Notes: generated by a model from the letters alone, not told the origin. A DNA stretch of 64,000 nucleotides from Rhodococcus koreensis (GCF_900105905.1 NZ_FNSV01000005.1:3720001-3784000), one strand, 5' to 3'; shown: positions 45,259-53,868, numbered from the stretch's first letter. Numbers and translations are program-made.

Positions 45259-46011
45259 ATGGGACGTTTCGACGGTAAGACGGCCATCGTCACCGGCGCC
45301 GCACAGGGCATCGGCGAGGGGTACGCGCGTGCTCTTGCCCGCGAGGGCGCCAACGTGGTGGTGGCCGACCTCAACGCGGAACTCGGCGAGACCGTGGCCA
45401 AGCAGATCGCCGCCGACGGCGGGACCGCGGTGTTCAAGGACGTCGACGTCGCCGACGAGGCTTCGGCGCAGGAACTCGCGGCGTTCACCGTCGAGAAGTT
45501 CGGCGGCATCGATCATCTGGTGAACAACGCCGCGATCTACGGCGCCATGAAACTCGACCTGCTGATCACCGTGCCGTGGGACTACTACAAGAAGTTCATG
45601 GCCGTGAACTTCGACGGCGCCCTCAACGTGACGCGGGCCGTGTGGCCGGCGATGAACGAGCGCGGGGGCGGCTCCATCGTCAATCAGTCGTCGACGGCGG
45701 CGTGGCTGTACTCCGGCTTCTACGGGCTCGCGAAAGTCGGGATCAACGGACTCACCCAGCAGTTGGCCCACGAGGTGGGCGGCATGAACATCCGGGTCAA
45801 CGCCATCGCGCCCGGACCGATCGATACCGAAGCCACCCGCACCGTGACACCGGGAAATATGGTGGCAGACATGGTCAAGACATTGCCACTGAAGCGGATG
45901 GGCACCCCCGACGACCTCGTCGGCGCCTGCCTGTTCCTGTTGTCCGACGAGGCGAGCTGGATCACCGGGCAGATCTTCAACGTCGATGGCGGACAGATCT
46001 TCCGATCATGA
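45259..46011 (+). CDS. SDR-family oxidoreductase (Rv0769-like)
   Basis: A 250-residue classical SDR: VTGAAQGIGEGYARAL near 10, NNAAIYG near 90, NQSSTAA with catalytic Ser near 143, YGLAKVG Tyr/Lys near 156, and IAPGPIDTEATR. It is full length, with the C-terminal FNVDGGQIFRS. ATG 45259 follows the tandem repeat. It is coupled to the next gene by ATGA. It most likely uses NAD; the substrate is probably a hydroxy- or keto-intermediate of the same route as its neighbours. Confidence 0.92.
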   Translation: MGRFDGKTAIVTGAAQGIGEGYARALAREGANVVVADLNAELGETVAKQIAADGGTAVFKDVDVADEASAQELAAFTVEKFGGIDHLVNNAAIYGAMKLDLLITVPWDYYKKFMAVNFDGALNVTRAVWPAMNERGGGSIVNQSSTAAWLYSGFYGLAKVGINGLTQQLAHEVGGMNIRVNAIAPGPIDTEATRTVTPGNMVADMVKTLPLKRMGTPDDLVGACLFLLSDEASWITGQIFNVDGGQIFRS

Positions 46012-46895
46012 CCACGACCGAGCAGGTGTCCGTCGGCTACATCGGCCTCGGCAACATGGGTGCGCCCATGGCCAAGCGGCTGCTGGCCCGGCCCGGCGGA
46101 CTCATCGTGTGCGACACCCGGCCGGAGGCGCTGGAACCGTTCGGCAAGGCGGGTGCGAAGGTGACGTCGAGTCCGCGGGAGGTGGCAGAGAACGCGGACG
46201 TCATCTCCGTGACCGTGCTCAACGACGAGCAGGTGCGCGCAGTGGTCACCCAGATCCTCGAGGCCGCGCGGCCGGGCACCGTCGTGGCGGTGCACTCCAC
46301 CATCAGCGACGTCACCGCCGTCGAGTTGGCCGACCGTTGCCGCGCGCACGGCGTCGATCTGATCGACGCGCCAGTCAGCGGCGGCGCACCCGGCGCGTAC
46401 AAGGGGAAGCTGGCTGTGATGGTCGGAGCGAGCGAAGACGCGTTCGAGAAGGTGCGGGAGCCGTTCGGGCACTGGGCCGAACTGGTCGTGCACGCCGGAG
46501 ACGTGGGCGCGGGCACGCGGATGAAGCTGGCCCGCAACCTGTTGCACTTCGTCTCGTTCACCGCCGCCGCTGAGGCGCAGCGGCTCGCCGAGGCCGCCGG
46601 TCTCGACATCACCGAACTCGGGAAGGTGGTGCGGCACACCGACGCGATCACCGGTGGCGCGGGCGCGATCATGCTCCGCGACACCACCGACGCTCTCGAC
46701 GAGAACGACAACTGGTACCCGATCATGTCCCACGTCCGGGACCTCGGGGAGAAGGACCTGTCGCTGGCGATCGGGCTCGCCGAACGACTCGACGTCGCGC
46801 TGCCGCTCGCCCGGCTCGCGCTCTCGGGCCTGGGTCCGGGACTCGGCGTCGACAGCACCGTGGACAAGATCGTGGACAAGGAGGAGCAACCATGA
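46008..46895 (+). CDS. NAD(P)-dependent beta-hydroxyacid dehydrogenase (3-hydroxyisobutyrate dehydrogenase-like)
   Basis: 295 residues: VGYIGLGNMGAPMAKRLL (dinucleotide fold), DLIDAPVSGGAPGAYKGKLAVMVG (substrate-binding signature), and GAGTRMKLARNLLHF with the catalytic Lys near 170. It oxidises beta-hydroxy acids such as 3-hydroxyisobutyrate or tartronate semialdehyde-type compounds. ATG 46008 overlaps the SDR stop. It occupies the Rv0770 position. A longer in-frame start inside the SDR gene is not credible. Confidence 0.9.
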   Translation: MTTTEQVSVGYIGLGNMGAPMAKRLLARPGGLIVCDTRPEALEPFGKAGAKVTSSPREVAENADVISVTVLNDEQVRAVVTQILEAARPGTVVAVHSTISDVTAVELADRCRAHGVDLIDAPVSGGAPGAYKGKLAVMVGASEDAFEKVREPFGHWAELVVHAGDVGAGTRMKLARNLLHFVSFTAAAEAQRLAEAAGLDITELGKVVRHTDAITGGAGAIMLRDTTDALDENDNWYPIMSHVRDLGEKDLSLAIGLAERLDVALPLARLALSGLGPGLGVDSTVDKIVDKEEQP

Positions 46896-47284
46896 CCGAC
46901 GACACCCGCACCCGTGGCCTGGCCATGATGGAGCAGGTCTACGGGTTCGAGATGCAGGACGGGCCCGGCGCGCATTTCGCCGTGACCGCCGACCACCTGT
47001 TCGCCGACATCTGGTCGCGGCCCGGGCTGAGCATCCGCGACCGCCGGCTTCTGCTCCTCGGGGCGCTCACCGCGCAGGGACTCGTCGACGTCGCCGAGAT
47101 CCAGGTGGGGGCGGCCCTGCACAACGAGGAGCTGGACGAGGACCAACTCCGGGAGATCGCCCTGTTCCTGTGCCACTACGTGGGCTGGCCGTTGGGGACG
47201 AAACTCGACGCGATGATCGGCGGGGTGCTACACAAGCGGAAGAAAGCGGCCAGAGCGGCCGCCCCGGACGCAGAGGCCACATGA
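46892..47284 (+). CDS. Carboxymuconolactone decarboxylase family protein (Rv0771-like)
   Basis: 130 residues with an all-helical CMD/AhpD-like fold. It has LSIRDRRLLLLGALTAQGLVDVAEIQVGAALHNEEL followed by REIALFLCHYVGWPLGTKL. It lacks the CxxC of AhpD peroxidases, with a single Cys in FLCHY, so a decarboxylase, lyase or binding role is more likely. It starts with ATGA overlap after the dehydrogenase. The C-terminal tail is Ala/Lys-rich. Confidence 0.88.
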   Translation: MTDDTRTRGLAMMEQVYGFEMQDGPGAHFAVTADHLFADIWSRPGLSIRDRRLLLLGALTAQGLVDVAEIQVGAALHNEELDEDQLREIALFLCHYVGWPLGTKLDAMIGGVLHKRKKAARAAAPDAEAT

Positions 47285-47943
47285 GCACCGAACATCTGAC
47301 ACCAGAGCTACTTCGACTCGCCGACTCCGTCCCCGGCTTCATGCCGGAGGACGAGGGGACGGCCCTGCACGAGGCCGCGATGCAGTACCTGACTCCCGGT
47401 GGGCTGGGCGTCGAGATCGGCACGTACTGCGGCCGCTCCACGATCTACCTCGGGGCGGCGGCCAGGGCGCGCGGCGCCCGCGTCGTCACCGTCGATCACC
47501 ATCACGGTTCCGAGGAGCACCAGCCGGGCTGGGAGTATCACGAACCGGCGTTCGTCGACCCGCACACCGGTCTGCTCGACACGGTCGGCCGGTTCCGGCA
47601 CACGATGGCGGATTCGGGGCTCGAGGAGTACGTGGTGGCGGTGCTGGGCCGGTCGTCGACGGTGGCGACGTTCTGGCGCACCCCCGTGAACTTCGTGTTC
47701 ATCGACGGCGGCCACACGTCGGAGGCGGCGTCGGCGGACCTCGAGGGGTGGGCGCCCTGGGTGAACGTGGGCGGCGCCCTGGTGATCCACGACGTGTTCC
47801 CGGACCCGGCGGACGGTGGTCGGCCGCCGTTCGAGATCTACAAACGAGCCCTGGCGACAGGACAATTCAAGGAAACGTCCGTCACCGGGTCGCTGCGCGT
47901 TCTCGAGCGGGTGGGCGGTCAGACGGGAGAACCGCTGGCGTGA
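47281..47943 (+). CDS. Class I SAM-dependent methyltransferase (CmcI/Methyltransf_24-like)
   Basis: 220 residues with SAM motif I GLGVEIGTYCGRSTIYLGAAA near 40, an acidic ribose-binding DHHHGSEEHQPGW near 65, and VNFVFIDGGHTSEAASADLEGWAP, then GGALVIHDVFPDP, typical of the CmcI/cephalosporin-hydroxylase-like O-methyltransferases. ATG 47281 overlaps the CMD stop. It may belong functionally with the methyltransferase/glycosyltransferase genes that converge on it rather than with the dehydrogenases. Confidence 0.87.
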   Translation: MSTEHLTPELLRLADSVPGFMPEDEGTALHEAAMQYLTPGGLGVEIGTYCGRSTIYLGAAARARGARVVTVDHHHGSEEHQPGWEYHEPAFVDPHTGLLDTVGRFRHTMADSGLEEYVVAVLGRSSTVATFWRTPVNFVFIDGGHTSEAASADLEGWAPWVNVGGALVIHDVFPDPADGGRPPFEIYKRALATGQFKETSVTGSLRVLERVGGQTGEPLA

Positions 47944-49006
47944 CAGTAGTCGCCGCAGCGGTCGAGACCGATCGGTAGTCCCACGGGCAGCGCCGCGTCC
48001 CGGAAGATCCCGTGTCCGGGCGTGGTGCGGGACAACGCGTCCGCAGCGAGGATCATCGCACCGCCCGTCCACGTGGTCTGCTCGACCGGCCACCGCTTGC
48101 CGTCGCTGTAGACGAGGCCGGTCCAGTACGAGCCGTCCGGATCCCGCAGGTGCTGCATGGCGGTGAACTGCGCGAGCGCGCGGGCGTGCTCCCCATCGCG
48201 TCGAGCGCCAGCACCAGCTCGCACGTCTCGGCGCCGGTCACCCACGGCCGGTGGTTCACGCAGCGGATACCCAGCCCCTCGACCACGAAGTCGTCCCACC
48301 GCGAATCGATGCGATCCGACGCGGCCTCACCGCGGACGGCGCCCCCGAGGATCGGGTAGTACCAGTCCATGGAGTATTCGTCCTTGATCGCGAACGACTC
48401 CGGGTGCTGCCTGATCGCATGGCCCAGCGTGTATTTCGCGAACTCCCATTCCGGTTGCGGGTCGTCGACCAGCCGGGCGAGGAGCAGCCCGCAGTGCAGG
48501 CTGTGATGAATGCTGGAGTTCCCCGTCAGCAGCGCCTCGGGGCAGTCCTGACCGTTCTGACCGCGGGCCCACCAGATTTCGCCGCTCGACGACTGCATGT
48601 CGACAACGAGATCGAGACCGCCCTGCACGGACGGCCACAGCCTGTCGACGAAATTGCGGTCACCGGTGATCAGGTAGTGGTGCCACACCCCCACCGCGAG
48701 GTACGCGCAGAAGTTACTGTCGGAATCGTGATTCTCCACGGTCCCGTCGCGGAACTTCATGGGCCACGACCCGTCCGGTCGCTGCGTCCGCCGCGACCAC
48801 TCGTACGCACCCTCCGCCTCCTCGATCAGGCCGGCCGCGGTGAGCGCCATGGCGGATTCGACGTGATCCCACGGGTCGGTGTGCCCACCGGCAAACCACG
48901 GCAGCGCCCCCGACGACTCCTGCGCTGCCGCGATCGACCGTGCCGTCAGCCGGACCTGGCTCTCCGACAGCACGTTCGGCACCGACGGGACGCCGGCGGC
49001 TCTCAC
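47919..49006 (-). pseudogene. Terpene-cyclase/prenyltransferase-fold (alpha-alpha barrel) gene with frameshift
   Basis: The first part (GTG 49006 to about 48195) encodes QESSGALPWFAGGHTDPWDH, QRPDGSWPMKFRDGTVENH, NSSIHHSLHCGLLLAR and LGIRCVNHRPWVTGAETCEL, an (alpha/alpha) barrel like squalene/terpene cyclases or glycoside-hydrolase-like proteins. The frame then breaks. The expected continuation EHARALAQFTAMQHLRDPDG, then SYWTGLVYSDGKRWPVEQTT, lies in the next frame and ends at 47919. One G seems missing from the run at 48191-48194 (CCCC on plus). Restored, the protein would have about 361 residues. It is either a true pseudogene or a sequencing error. It is coupled to the methyltransferase upstream by GTGA. 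Confidence 0.75.
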
Positions 49007-49743
49007 CGCGGCGCCTTCACCACGCTCGGTTCCCTCGGCTTCTCGAGGTAGAACACGACGCTCTTGCCGACCACCGGATTGAGGACCTTCTCGGCGGTCC
49101 GGGTGAGCCAGGGCGCTTTCATCATGTCCCACACCAGAACCTGGTGGTAGGCCTTCGCGAGCGGGTTGTCGTTGTTCTCCACCCCGACCGCACATTTGAG
49201 CCACCAGTACGGCGAGTGCAGGGCGTGGGCATGATCCCGGCCGCGGACCTCCAGGCCCGCGGCTGTCAGCTTCTCCGCGAGCTCGTCGGCGCGGTAGATG
49301 CGGACGTGCCCACCCTCCACCTCGTGGTACGCGTCGGACAGCGCCCAGCAGATCTTCTCCGGCAGCCACCGCGGAACCGTCACCGCCGCAACGCCACCCG
49401 GCTTCAGGATTCGGGTCAGCTCGGCGATGGCACGGCCGTCGCGGGGCACGTGTTCGAGGACCTCGGAGATGAGGACGACGTCGAACGTCGCATCCTCGTA
49501 CGGGAGGTTCAGCGCGTCGCCGACCTCCACCCGAGCCGACGCGCCCGCCGGGACCTCACCGACCTCGGCCATCGCCACGAACATCTTCTCGACGTCCGCG
49601 AGTTCGTCGGCGTTCTGGTCGAAGGCGATGACGTCGGCGCCGCGTCGATACAGCTCGAACGAGTGCCGTCCGGCGCCCGCCCCGATGTCGATCACCTTGT
49701 CGCCGGGCTTCACACCCAGCCGGTCGAAGTCCACGGTCAGCAC
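49003..49743 (-). CDS. Class I SAM-dependent methyltransferase
   Basis: 246 residues from GTG 49743. Motif I is KVIDIGAGAGRHSFELYRRGADVIAFD, then VEVGDALNLPYEDATFDVVLISEVLEHV and LKPGGVAAVTVPRWLPEKICW, the UbiE/Methyltransf_11 pattern. The C-terminal segment (YWWLKCAVGVENNDNPLAKAYHQ) is specific to a group found next to GT4 glycosyltransferases. It overlaps the glycosyltransferase by 7 nt. It probably O-methylates a sugar or lipid-linked glycan made by the neighbour (inference). Confidence 0.88.
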   Translation of the reverse strand: MLTVDFDRLGVKPGDKVIDIGAGAGRHSFELYRRGADVIAFDQNADELADVEKMFVAMAEVGEVPAGASARVEVGDALNLPYEDATFDVVLISEVLEHVPRDGRAIAELTRILKPGGVAAVTVPRWLPEKICWALSDAYHEVEGGHVRIYRADELAEKLTAAGLEVRGRDHAHALHSPYWWLKCAVGVENNDNPLAKAYHQVLVWDMMKAPWLTRTAEKVLNPVVGKSVVFYLEKPREPSVVKAPR

Positions 49744-50984
49744 GGTCGGCCTCCTTCACGGGTCTGCGCTATCGCTTCGGCATAGGTCTGCGCGGTTCTC
49801 GCGGCCACGGCGGCCCAGCTGTAGCGCTCGAGGACGCGACGGCGGCCACCGTCGCCGAGCCGGGCGCGGCGCTGCGGGTCGTCGAGCAACGCACCCAGCA
49901 CGTCCGCGAGTTCCTGCGGGTCGCCGGGCGTCACGAGCACACCCGCCTCCTCATCCGTTCCCACCACCTCGGGAATGGCGCCTGCGCGGCTCGCGACCAG
50001 TGGGGTACCGCACGCCATCGCCTCGACGGCAGGCAGCGAGAAGCCTTCGTACAGCGACGGCACGCACGCGACGTCGGCGGACGCCAGCAGCGCGGCCAGT
50101 TCGGCGTCGTCGATGCCCGACACCGTCCGGACGACGTCACCGATGGCCAATTCCTCGATGAGCTTCTCCGTGACTCCGCCGGGTGCCAGCTTGGTGACCA
50201 GCACCAGTTCGACGGCGCGCTCGGTGTGCACCTTCGCGACCGCTTCGAGGAGCGTCGACACCCCCTTGAGTGGCATGTCGGCGCTGGCGACGCACACGAT
50301 GCGGCCCGGCACCCGCGCGGCGGACGGGAGCCGGAACACCTCGGTGTCCACCCCCAGCGGGACGGTCCGCAGGTTCGCGGCGGGAACGTCGAACGCGGCA
50401 CCGATGTCGTCGGCGGACGACTGCGACACCGTCAGCAGCGCGGGGATGGCGCGCGCCACCCGTTTCTGCATGCGCAGGAAGCCGTACCAGCGGCGGACCG
50501 TCAGCTTGCGCCACCACTTCGCCGACGCCAGGTCCAGCTCGCGGTCGCGGGTGATCGGGTGGTGGATGGTGGCGACGACGGGGAGCCCGGCCTTCTGGAG
50601 TTGCAGCAGCCCGTAGCCGAGGCACTGGTTGTCGTGCACCACGTCGAACTCGTCGGCGCGATCCTTCAGCAGTCGCGCGGCGCGGAGGCTGAACGTGAGC
50701 GGCTCCGGGAAACCGGCCGTCCACATGGTCGCGACCTCGAGCACGTCGACGGCGTCGCGGAACTCGCGGGGATGCGGCGTTCTGAACGGATCCGGCTCGC
50801 GGTACAGATCGAGGCTGGGGACCTTCGTCAGCGTCACCCGGGGGTCGACGTCCGGGTACGGCTGGCCCGAGAACACCTCCACCTGATGGCCGAGTTCGAC
50901 CAGCTCACGGCTGAGATGGCGGACGTACACACCCTGCCCACCGCAGTGGGGCTTGCTTCGGTACGACAAGAGTGCGATGCGCAC
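49737..50984 (-). CDS. Glycosyltransferase family 4
   Basis: A 415-residue GT-B enzyme. Its N-terminal glycine-rich loop is KPHCGGQGVYVRHLSRELVELGH, followed by VHDNQCLGYG and TIHHPITRDREL. The C-terminal donor domain has RTVPLGVDTEVFRLP and PSLYEGFSLPAVEAMACGTPLVAS (the EGFxLPxxEA motif of retaining GT4 enzymes). The start is GTG 50984 with GAGGAGAGG upstream; a longer reading would run through the KstR-like box. It leads an operon with a methyltransferase and the barrel protein. Donor and acceptor are unknown. Confidence 0.9.
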   Translation of the reverse strand: MRIALLSYRSKPHCGGQGVYVRHLSRELVELGHQVEVFSGQPYPDVDPRVTLTKVPSLDLYREPDPFRTPHPREFRDAVDVLEVATMWTAGFPEPLTFSLRAARLLKDRADEFDVVHDNQCLGYGLLQLQKAGLPVVATIHHPITRDRELDLASAKWWRKLTVRRWYGFLRMQKRVARAIPALLTVSQSSADDIGAAFDVPAANLRTVPLGVDTEVFRLPSAARVPGRIVCVASADMPLKGVSTLLEAVAKVHTERAVELVLVTKLAPGGVTEKLIEELAIGDVVRTVSGIDDAELAALLASADVACVPSLYEGFSLPAVEAMACGTPLVASRAGAIPEVVGTDEEAGVLVTPGDPQELADVLGALLDDPQRRARLGDGGRRRVLERYSWAAVAARTAQTYAEAIAQTREGGRPC

Positions 50985-51022
50985 GGACTTCGGCCTCTCC
51001 TCGAGCAACTGGCAAGCAATAC

Positions 51023-51037
51023 TAGAACACGTTCCTA
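51023..51037 (-). promoter_or_regulatory. KstR-type operator upstream of the glycosyltransferase operon
   Basis: On the minus strand this is TAGGAACGTGTTCTA, matching the cholesterol-regulon box pattern TnnAACnnGTTnnA. It lies 38 nt upstream of GTG 50984. This suggests that the glycosyltransferase operon is controlled by the cholesterol repressor KstR. Confidence 0.65.
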
Positions 51038-51074
51038 CTCGGGGTGTGTCCTCGTTCCATCCAACCGCACTCAC

Positions 51075-51938
51075 TCACCCCACCGCGGTCGACTCGCGCA
51101 ATCCCTCGAGTTTTCCCGCCAGGCGTCCGAGGTAGGCGAGGACGTCCTCCTCGCTGCGGTCGGGCACCCCGTACACGACCTCGGTGACGCCGAGGTCCTT
51201 CCACCGGCGCAACTTGTCGACGTCCGGTTTGCCGTCGAGCACGACGATCCGCGGTTCGCCGTCCCTGCCGGCCTCCCGCCACATCCGTCGCAGCGCGGCG
51301 ACGCGGTCGTCGATGTCCTGCTCGATCGGGGTGGTCATCCAGCCGTCGGCGGATTTCACGATCCACTTGAAGTTCTTGTCGTTGCCGGCGGCGCCGACGA
51401 CCACCGGAGGCACCCGCACCGGCTTGGGCCACGCCCAGCTCGGACCGAAGCTCACGAACTCGCCGTCGTAGGACGCCTCGTCCTGCGTCCACAACGCACG
51501 CATCGCCCCGAGGTACTCCCGCAGCATCGTCCGCCGCCGGCCCGGCGGGACGTTGTGGTCGGTGAGCTCGTCCAGATTCCACCCGTACCCCACGCCGAGG
51601 ATCACCCGCCCGCCGCTGAGGTGGTCGAGCGAGGCGATCGTCTTGGCCAGCGTGATCGGATCGTGCTCGACGGGCAGCGCCACCGACGTGCCCAGTTCGA
51701 TCCGCTCCGTGACCGCAGCCGCCGTGGCGAGGGCCACCCACGGGTCGAGGGTGCGCATGTACCGGTCGTCGGGCAGCGACGCGTCTCCCGTCTGAGGATG
51801 CGCCGCATCGCGTTTCACCGGAATGTGCGTGTGCTCGGGCACGTAGAACGAGTCGAATCCGGTGACCTCTGCACCCCTCGCAGCGGAGGCCGGCCCGATC
51901 CCGCGGTCACTCGTAAACAACGTAATGCCGAATTTCAC
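51075..51938 (-). CDS. LLM-class F420-dependent oxidoreductase (TIGR03619-like)
   Basis: A 287-residue luciferase-like TIM barrel from GTG 51938 with AAGGAG upstream. It has VKFGITLFTSDRGIGPASAARGAE, SFYVPEHTHIPVKRDAAHP, GTSVALPVEHDPITLAKTIASLD and RVILGVGYGWNLDEL. It belongs to the same broad group as the enzyme at 33189-34076 but is clearly different in the substrate loops. It is transcribed alone, between the HIP genes and the glycosyltransferase operon. An inverted repeat at 51985-52010 is its likely control site. The reaction is unknown. Confidence 0.87.
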   Translation of the reverse strand: MKFGITLFTSDRGIGPASAARGAEVTGFDSFYVPEHTHIPVKRDAAHPQTGDASLPDDRYMRTLDPWVALATAAAVTERIELGTSVALPVEHDPITLAKTIASLDHLSGGRVILGVGYGWNLDELTDHNVPPGRRRTMLREYLGAMRALWTQDEASYDGEFVSFGPSWAWPKPVRVPPVVVGAAGNDKNFKWIVKSADGWMTTPIEQDIDDRVAALRRMWREAGRDGEPRIVVLDGKPDVDKLRRWKDLGVTEVVYGVPDRSEEDVLAYLGRLAGKLEGLRESTAVG

Positions 51939-51984
51939 GAATTCTCCTTGGCCGAGAGCCTTTTCCTTCAAGCACACTAACTTC

Positions 51985-52010
51985 TGGACACCTGTTTATC
52001 AATGTGTCCA
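51985..52010. promoter_or_regulatory. Inverted repeat upstream of the LLM gene
   Basis: TGGACAC, 12-nt spacer, GTGTCCA: perfect 7-bp arms, 46 nt before the LLM start. The half-site TGGACAC also occurs in the operators at 8102 and 43658, but with a different spacing. It may be the same or a related regulator. Confidence 0.45.
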
Positions 52011-52037
52011 AACAACTCTCCAGTTCTCCGCGCGGCC

Positions 52038-52088
52038 GGACGAACGGGACGCTCGTTCGATCTGAGGCAACGGGCGTCCCGTTCGTCC
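52038..52088. repeat. Dispersed hairpin repeat, family B copy 1
   Basis: Arms 52038-52057 (GGACGAACGGGACGCTCGTT) and 52069-52088 pair with one mismatch around an 11-nt loop containing GATCTGA. A second copy with the same arms and loop is at 57413-57467. It lies downstream of the minus-strand SDR gene, where it can act as a terminator. Confidence 0.85.
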
Positions 52089-52093
52089 CGCCC

Positions 52094-52137
52094 AGGTGAG
52101 TGGCAATGCGTCCCCCAGCACACATCGCCACTCACCT
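52094..52137. repeat. Dispersed hairpin repeat, family A copy 2
   Basis: Arms 52094-52107 (AGGTGAGTGGCAAT) and 52124-52137 (ATCGCCACTCACCT) pair with one mismatch. It is related to 507-546 and lies 2 nt after the SDR stop, back to back with the family B copy. Confidence 0.75.
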
Positions 52138-52139
52138 GC

Positions 52140-53054
52140 TCAGGCGCCGTAGACCGGGACCGGGTCCTCCGCCTTCGCGAGCAGGTCCGCGACGACGGGC
52201 CCGATCTCCTTCGGCTCCCAACGCGCGCCCTTGTCCTGGGCCGGGCCGTGCCGCCAGCCCTCGGCGACGGTGATCTTGCCTCCCTCGACCTCGAACACCC
52301 GCCCACTCACGTCCTTCGAGTCCACACTGCCCAGCCACACGACGAGCGGGGAGATGTTCTCCGGCGCCATCGCGTCGAACCCCTCCTCGGGCGCGGCCAT
52401 CGCCTCGGCCATCGCGCCGCCCGCGCCGACCGTCATCCGGGTTCGGGCGGCGGGCGCGATCGCGTTGACGGTGACGCCGTAGTTCTTCAACTCCGCGGCC
52501 GCCTGGATGGTCAGCTCCGCGATCCCCGCCTTCGCGGCGGCATAGTTGCCCTGCCCGATCGAGCCCTGCAGTCCGGCACCGGAACTGGTGTTGACGATCC
52601 GGGCGTCCACCGGATTGCCCGCCTTGGCCTCGGCCCGCCAGTACGCGGCGGCGTGCCGCAGCGTCGCGAAATGCCCCTTGAGATGCACCCGCACGACGGC
52701 GTCCCACTCCTGCTCGCTCATCCCGACGAGCATGCGGTCGCGCAGGAATCCGGCGTTGTTCACCAGCACGTCGAGCCGCCCGTACGTGTCGATCGCCGTC
52801 CGGATCAGGTTCTCGGCCCCGGCCCAGTCCGCGACGTCGTCGCCGTTGACGACGGCCTCGCCGCCCGCGGCCACGATCTCCGCGACCACCTGCTCGGCGG
52901 GACTCTCCCCGGTCGCGGAACCGTCGAGTCCGGCCCCGATGTCGTTGACCACGACCTTCGCCCCCTCGGCGGCGAACGCCAGCGCATGGGCGCGTCCGAT
53001 TCCGCGCCCGGCGCCCGTCACGATGACGACGCGACCGTCGACCACTCCACTCAT
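52140..53054 (-). CDS. SDR-family oxidoreductase of the HIP cluster (Rv3548c-like)
   Basis: 304 residues, the length I recall for M. tuberculosis Rv3548c. The Rossmann motif is VTGAGRGIGRAHALAFAAEG, followed by NNAGFLRDRMLVGMSEQEWDAVVRVHLKGHF and NTSSGAGLQGSIGQGNYAAAKAG with Ser, Tyr and Lys present. This is the 17-beta-HSD4/MFE-type SDR group acting on CoA thioesters. The C-terminal tail (RVFEVEGGKITVAEGWRHG) is typical. ATG 53054 overlaps the upstream SDR stop. It belongs to the KstR2-type operon for steroid C/D-ring (HIP) breakdown; the exact step is unassigned. Confidence 0.88.
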   Translation of the reverse strand: MSGVVDGRVVIVTGAGRGIGRAHALAFAAEGAKVVVNDIGAGLDGSATGESPAEQVVAEIVAAGGEAVVNGDDVADWAGAENLIRTAIDTYGRLDVLVNNAGFLRDRMLVGMSEQEWDAVVRVHLKGHFATLRHAAAYWRAEAKAGNPVDARIVNTSSGAGLQGSIGQGNYAAAKAGIAELTIQAAAELKNYGVTVNAIAPAARTRMTVGAGGAMAEAMAAPEEGFDAMAPENISPLVVWLGSVDSKDVSGRVFEVEGGKITVAEGWRHGPAQDKGARWEPKEIGPVVADLLAKAEDPVPVYGA

Positions 53055-53839
53055 GCCTTCTCCTCTGTAGATGCTGTAGCTGATGTAGATGCTGTTGCTG
53101 CCGCCAGGAAGGCGGGACGTTCCCCGCCGCCGTGGACGGTCAGTGTCGAACCGCTGACGTACGCCGCCAACGGTGAAGCCAGGAACACCGCGCAGTTGCC
53201 GACGTCCTCGGGGCAGGCCATCCGGCCCAGCGGGACCGTGTTCCCGACCGCCGCGATCCCCGCCTCGTCCCCGTAGTGCAGGTGCGCGAGTTCGGTGCGG
53301 ACCAGGCCGACGACCACCGAGTTGACCCGCACCTTCGGCGCCCACTCCACCGCCAGGCTGGTGGTCAGGCTGTCGACGCCCGCCTTCGCCGCCCCGTACG
53401 CCGCGGTGCCGGGCGAGGGCCGCGACCCGCTGACGCTGGAGATGTTGACGATCGCGCCACCCGAATCCTGGGTCTGCATCTGAGCATTCGCGACCTGCGA
53501 GACGAGCAGCGGGGCAAGGAGGTTCAGCTCGACGATCTTCGAGTGAAACTTCGGGCTCGCGTCCGCCGCGAGGGCGAACGGCGCCCCGCCGGCGTTGTTG
53601 ACCAGGACGTCGAGGCGGCCGTGGCGCTCGACGATCCGGTCGACGAGGCCCTGCACCTGCTCCGGGTCGCGGATGTCGCACGGCAGGAATTCGGCGGCGC
53701 GTCCGTCCACCTCCACGGGGTCGTCGCCCGGTCGGCGAGCGCAGGCGACCACCGTCGCCCCCGCCCGCAGGAAGGTGCGGCTGATGCCCGCGCCCACCCC
53801 GCGAACTCCGCCGGTCACGAGCACGACACTTCCGGTCAT
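53051..53839 (-). CDS. SDR-family oxidoreductase of the HIP cluster (Rv3549c-like)
   Basis: 262 residues from ATG 53839 (MTGSVVLVTGGVRGVGAGIS). A start at 53857 would add six residues. It has TGGVRGVG nucleotide binding, NNAGGAPFAL, NISSVSGSRPSPGTAAYGAAKAG with the catalytic Ser, Tyr and Lys, and HGGGERPAF near the C-terminus. The last ~17 residues are a low-complexity ATAST repeat encoded by two 18-bp near-repeats (53065-53100). It is the first gene of the minus-strand HIP operon, divergent from echA20 across the KstR2-like palindrome. Confidence 0.88.
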   Translation of the reverse strand: MTGSVVLVTGGVRGVGAGISRTFLRAGATVVACARRPGDDPVEVDGRAAEFLPCDIRDPEQVQGLVDRIVERHGRLDVLVNNAGGAPFALAADASPKFHSKIVELNLLAPLLVSQVANAQMQTQDSGGAIVNISSVSGSRPSPGTAAYGAAKAGVDSLTTSLAVEWAPKVRVNSVVVGLVRTELAHLHYGDEAGIAAVGNTVPLGRMACPEDVGNCAVFLASPLAAYVSGSTLTVHGGGERPAFLAAATASTSATASTEEKA

Positions 53840-53868
53840 GTTGGAACCTGTTTCCATCGTGCTACCCT

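Noticed and set aside
53842..53854. GGAAACAGGTTCC-like inverted repeat as a KstR box before the HIP SDR
   Set aside because: One side deviates from the KstR pattern and the sequence overlaps the ribosome-binding region of the ATG at 53839. The KstR2 palindrome beside it explains control better.
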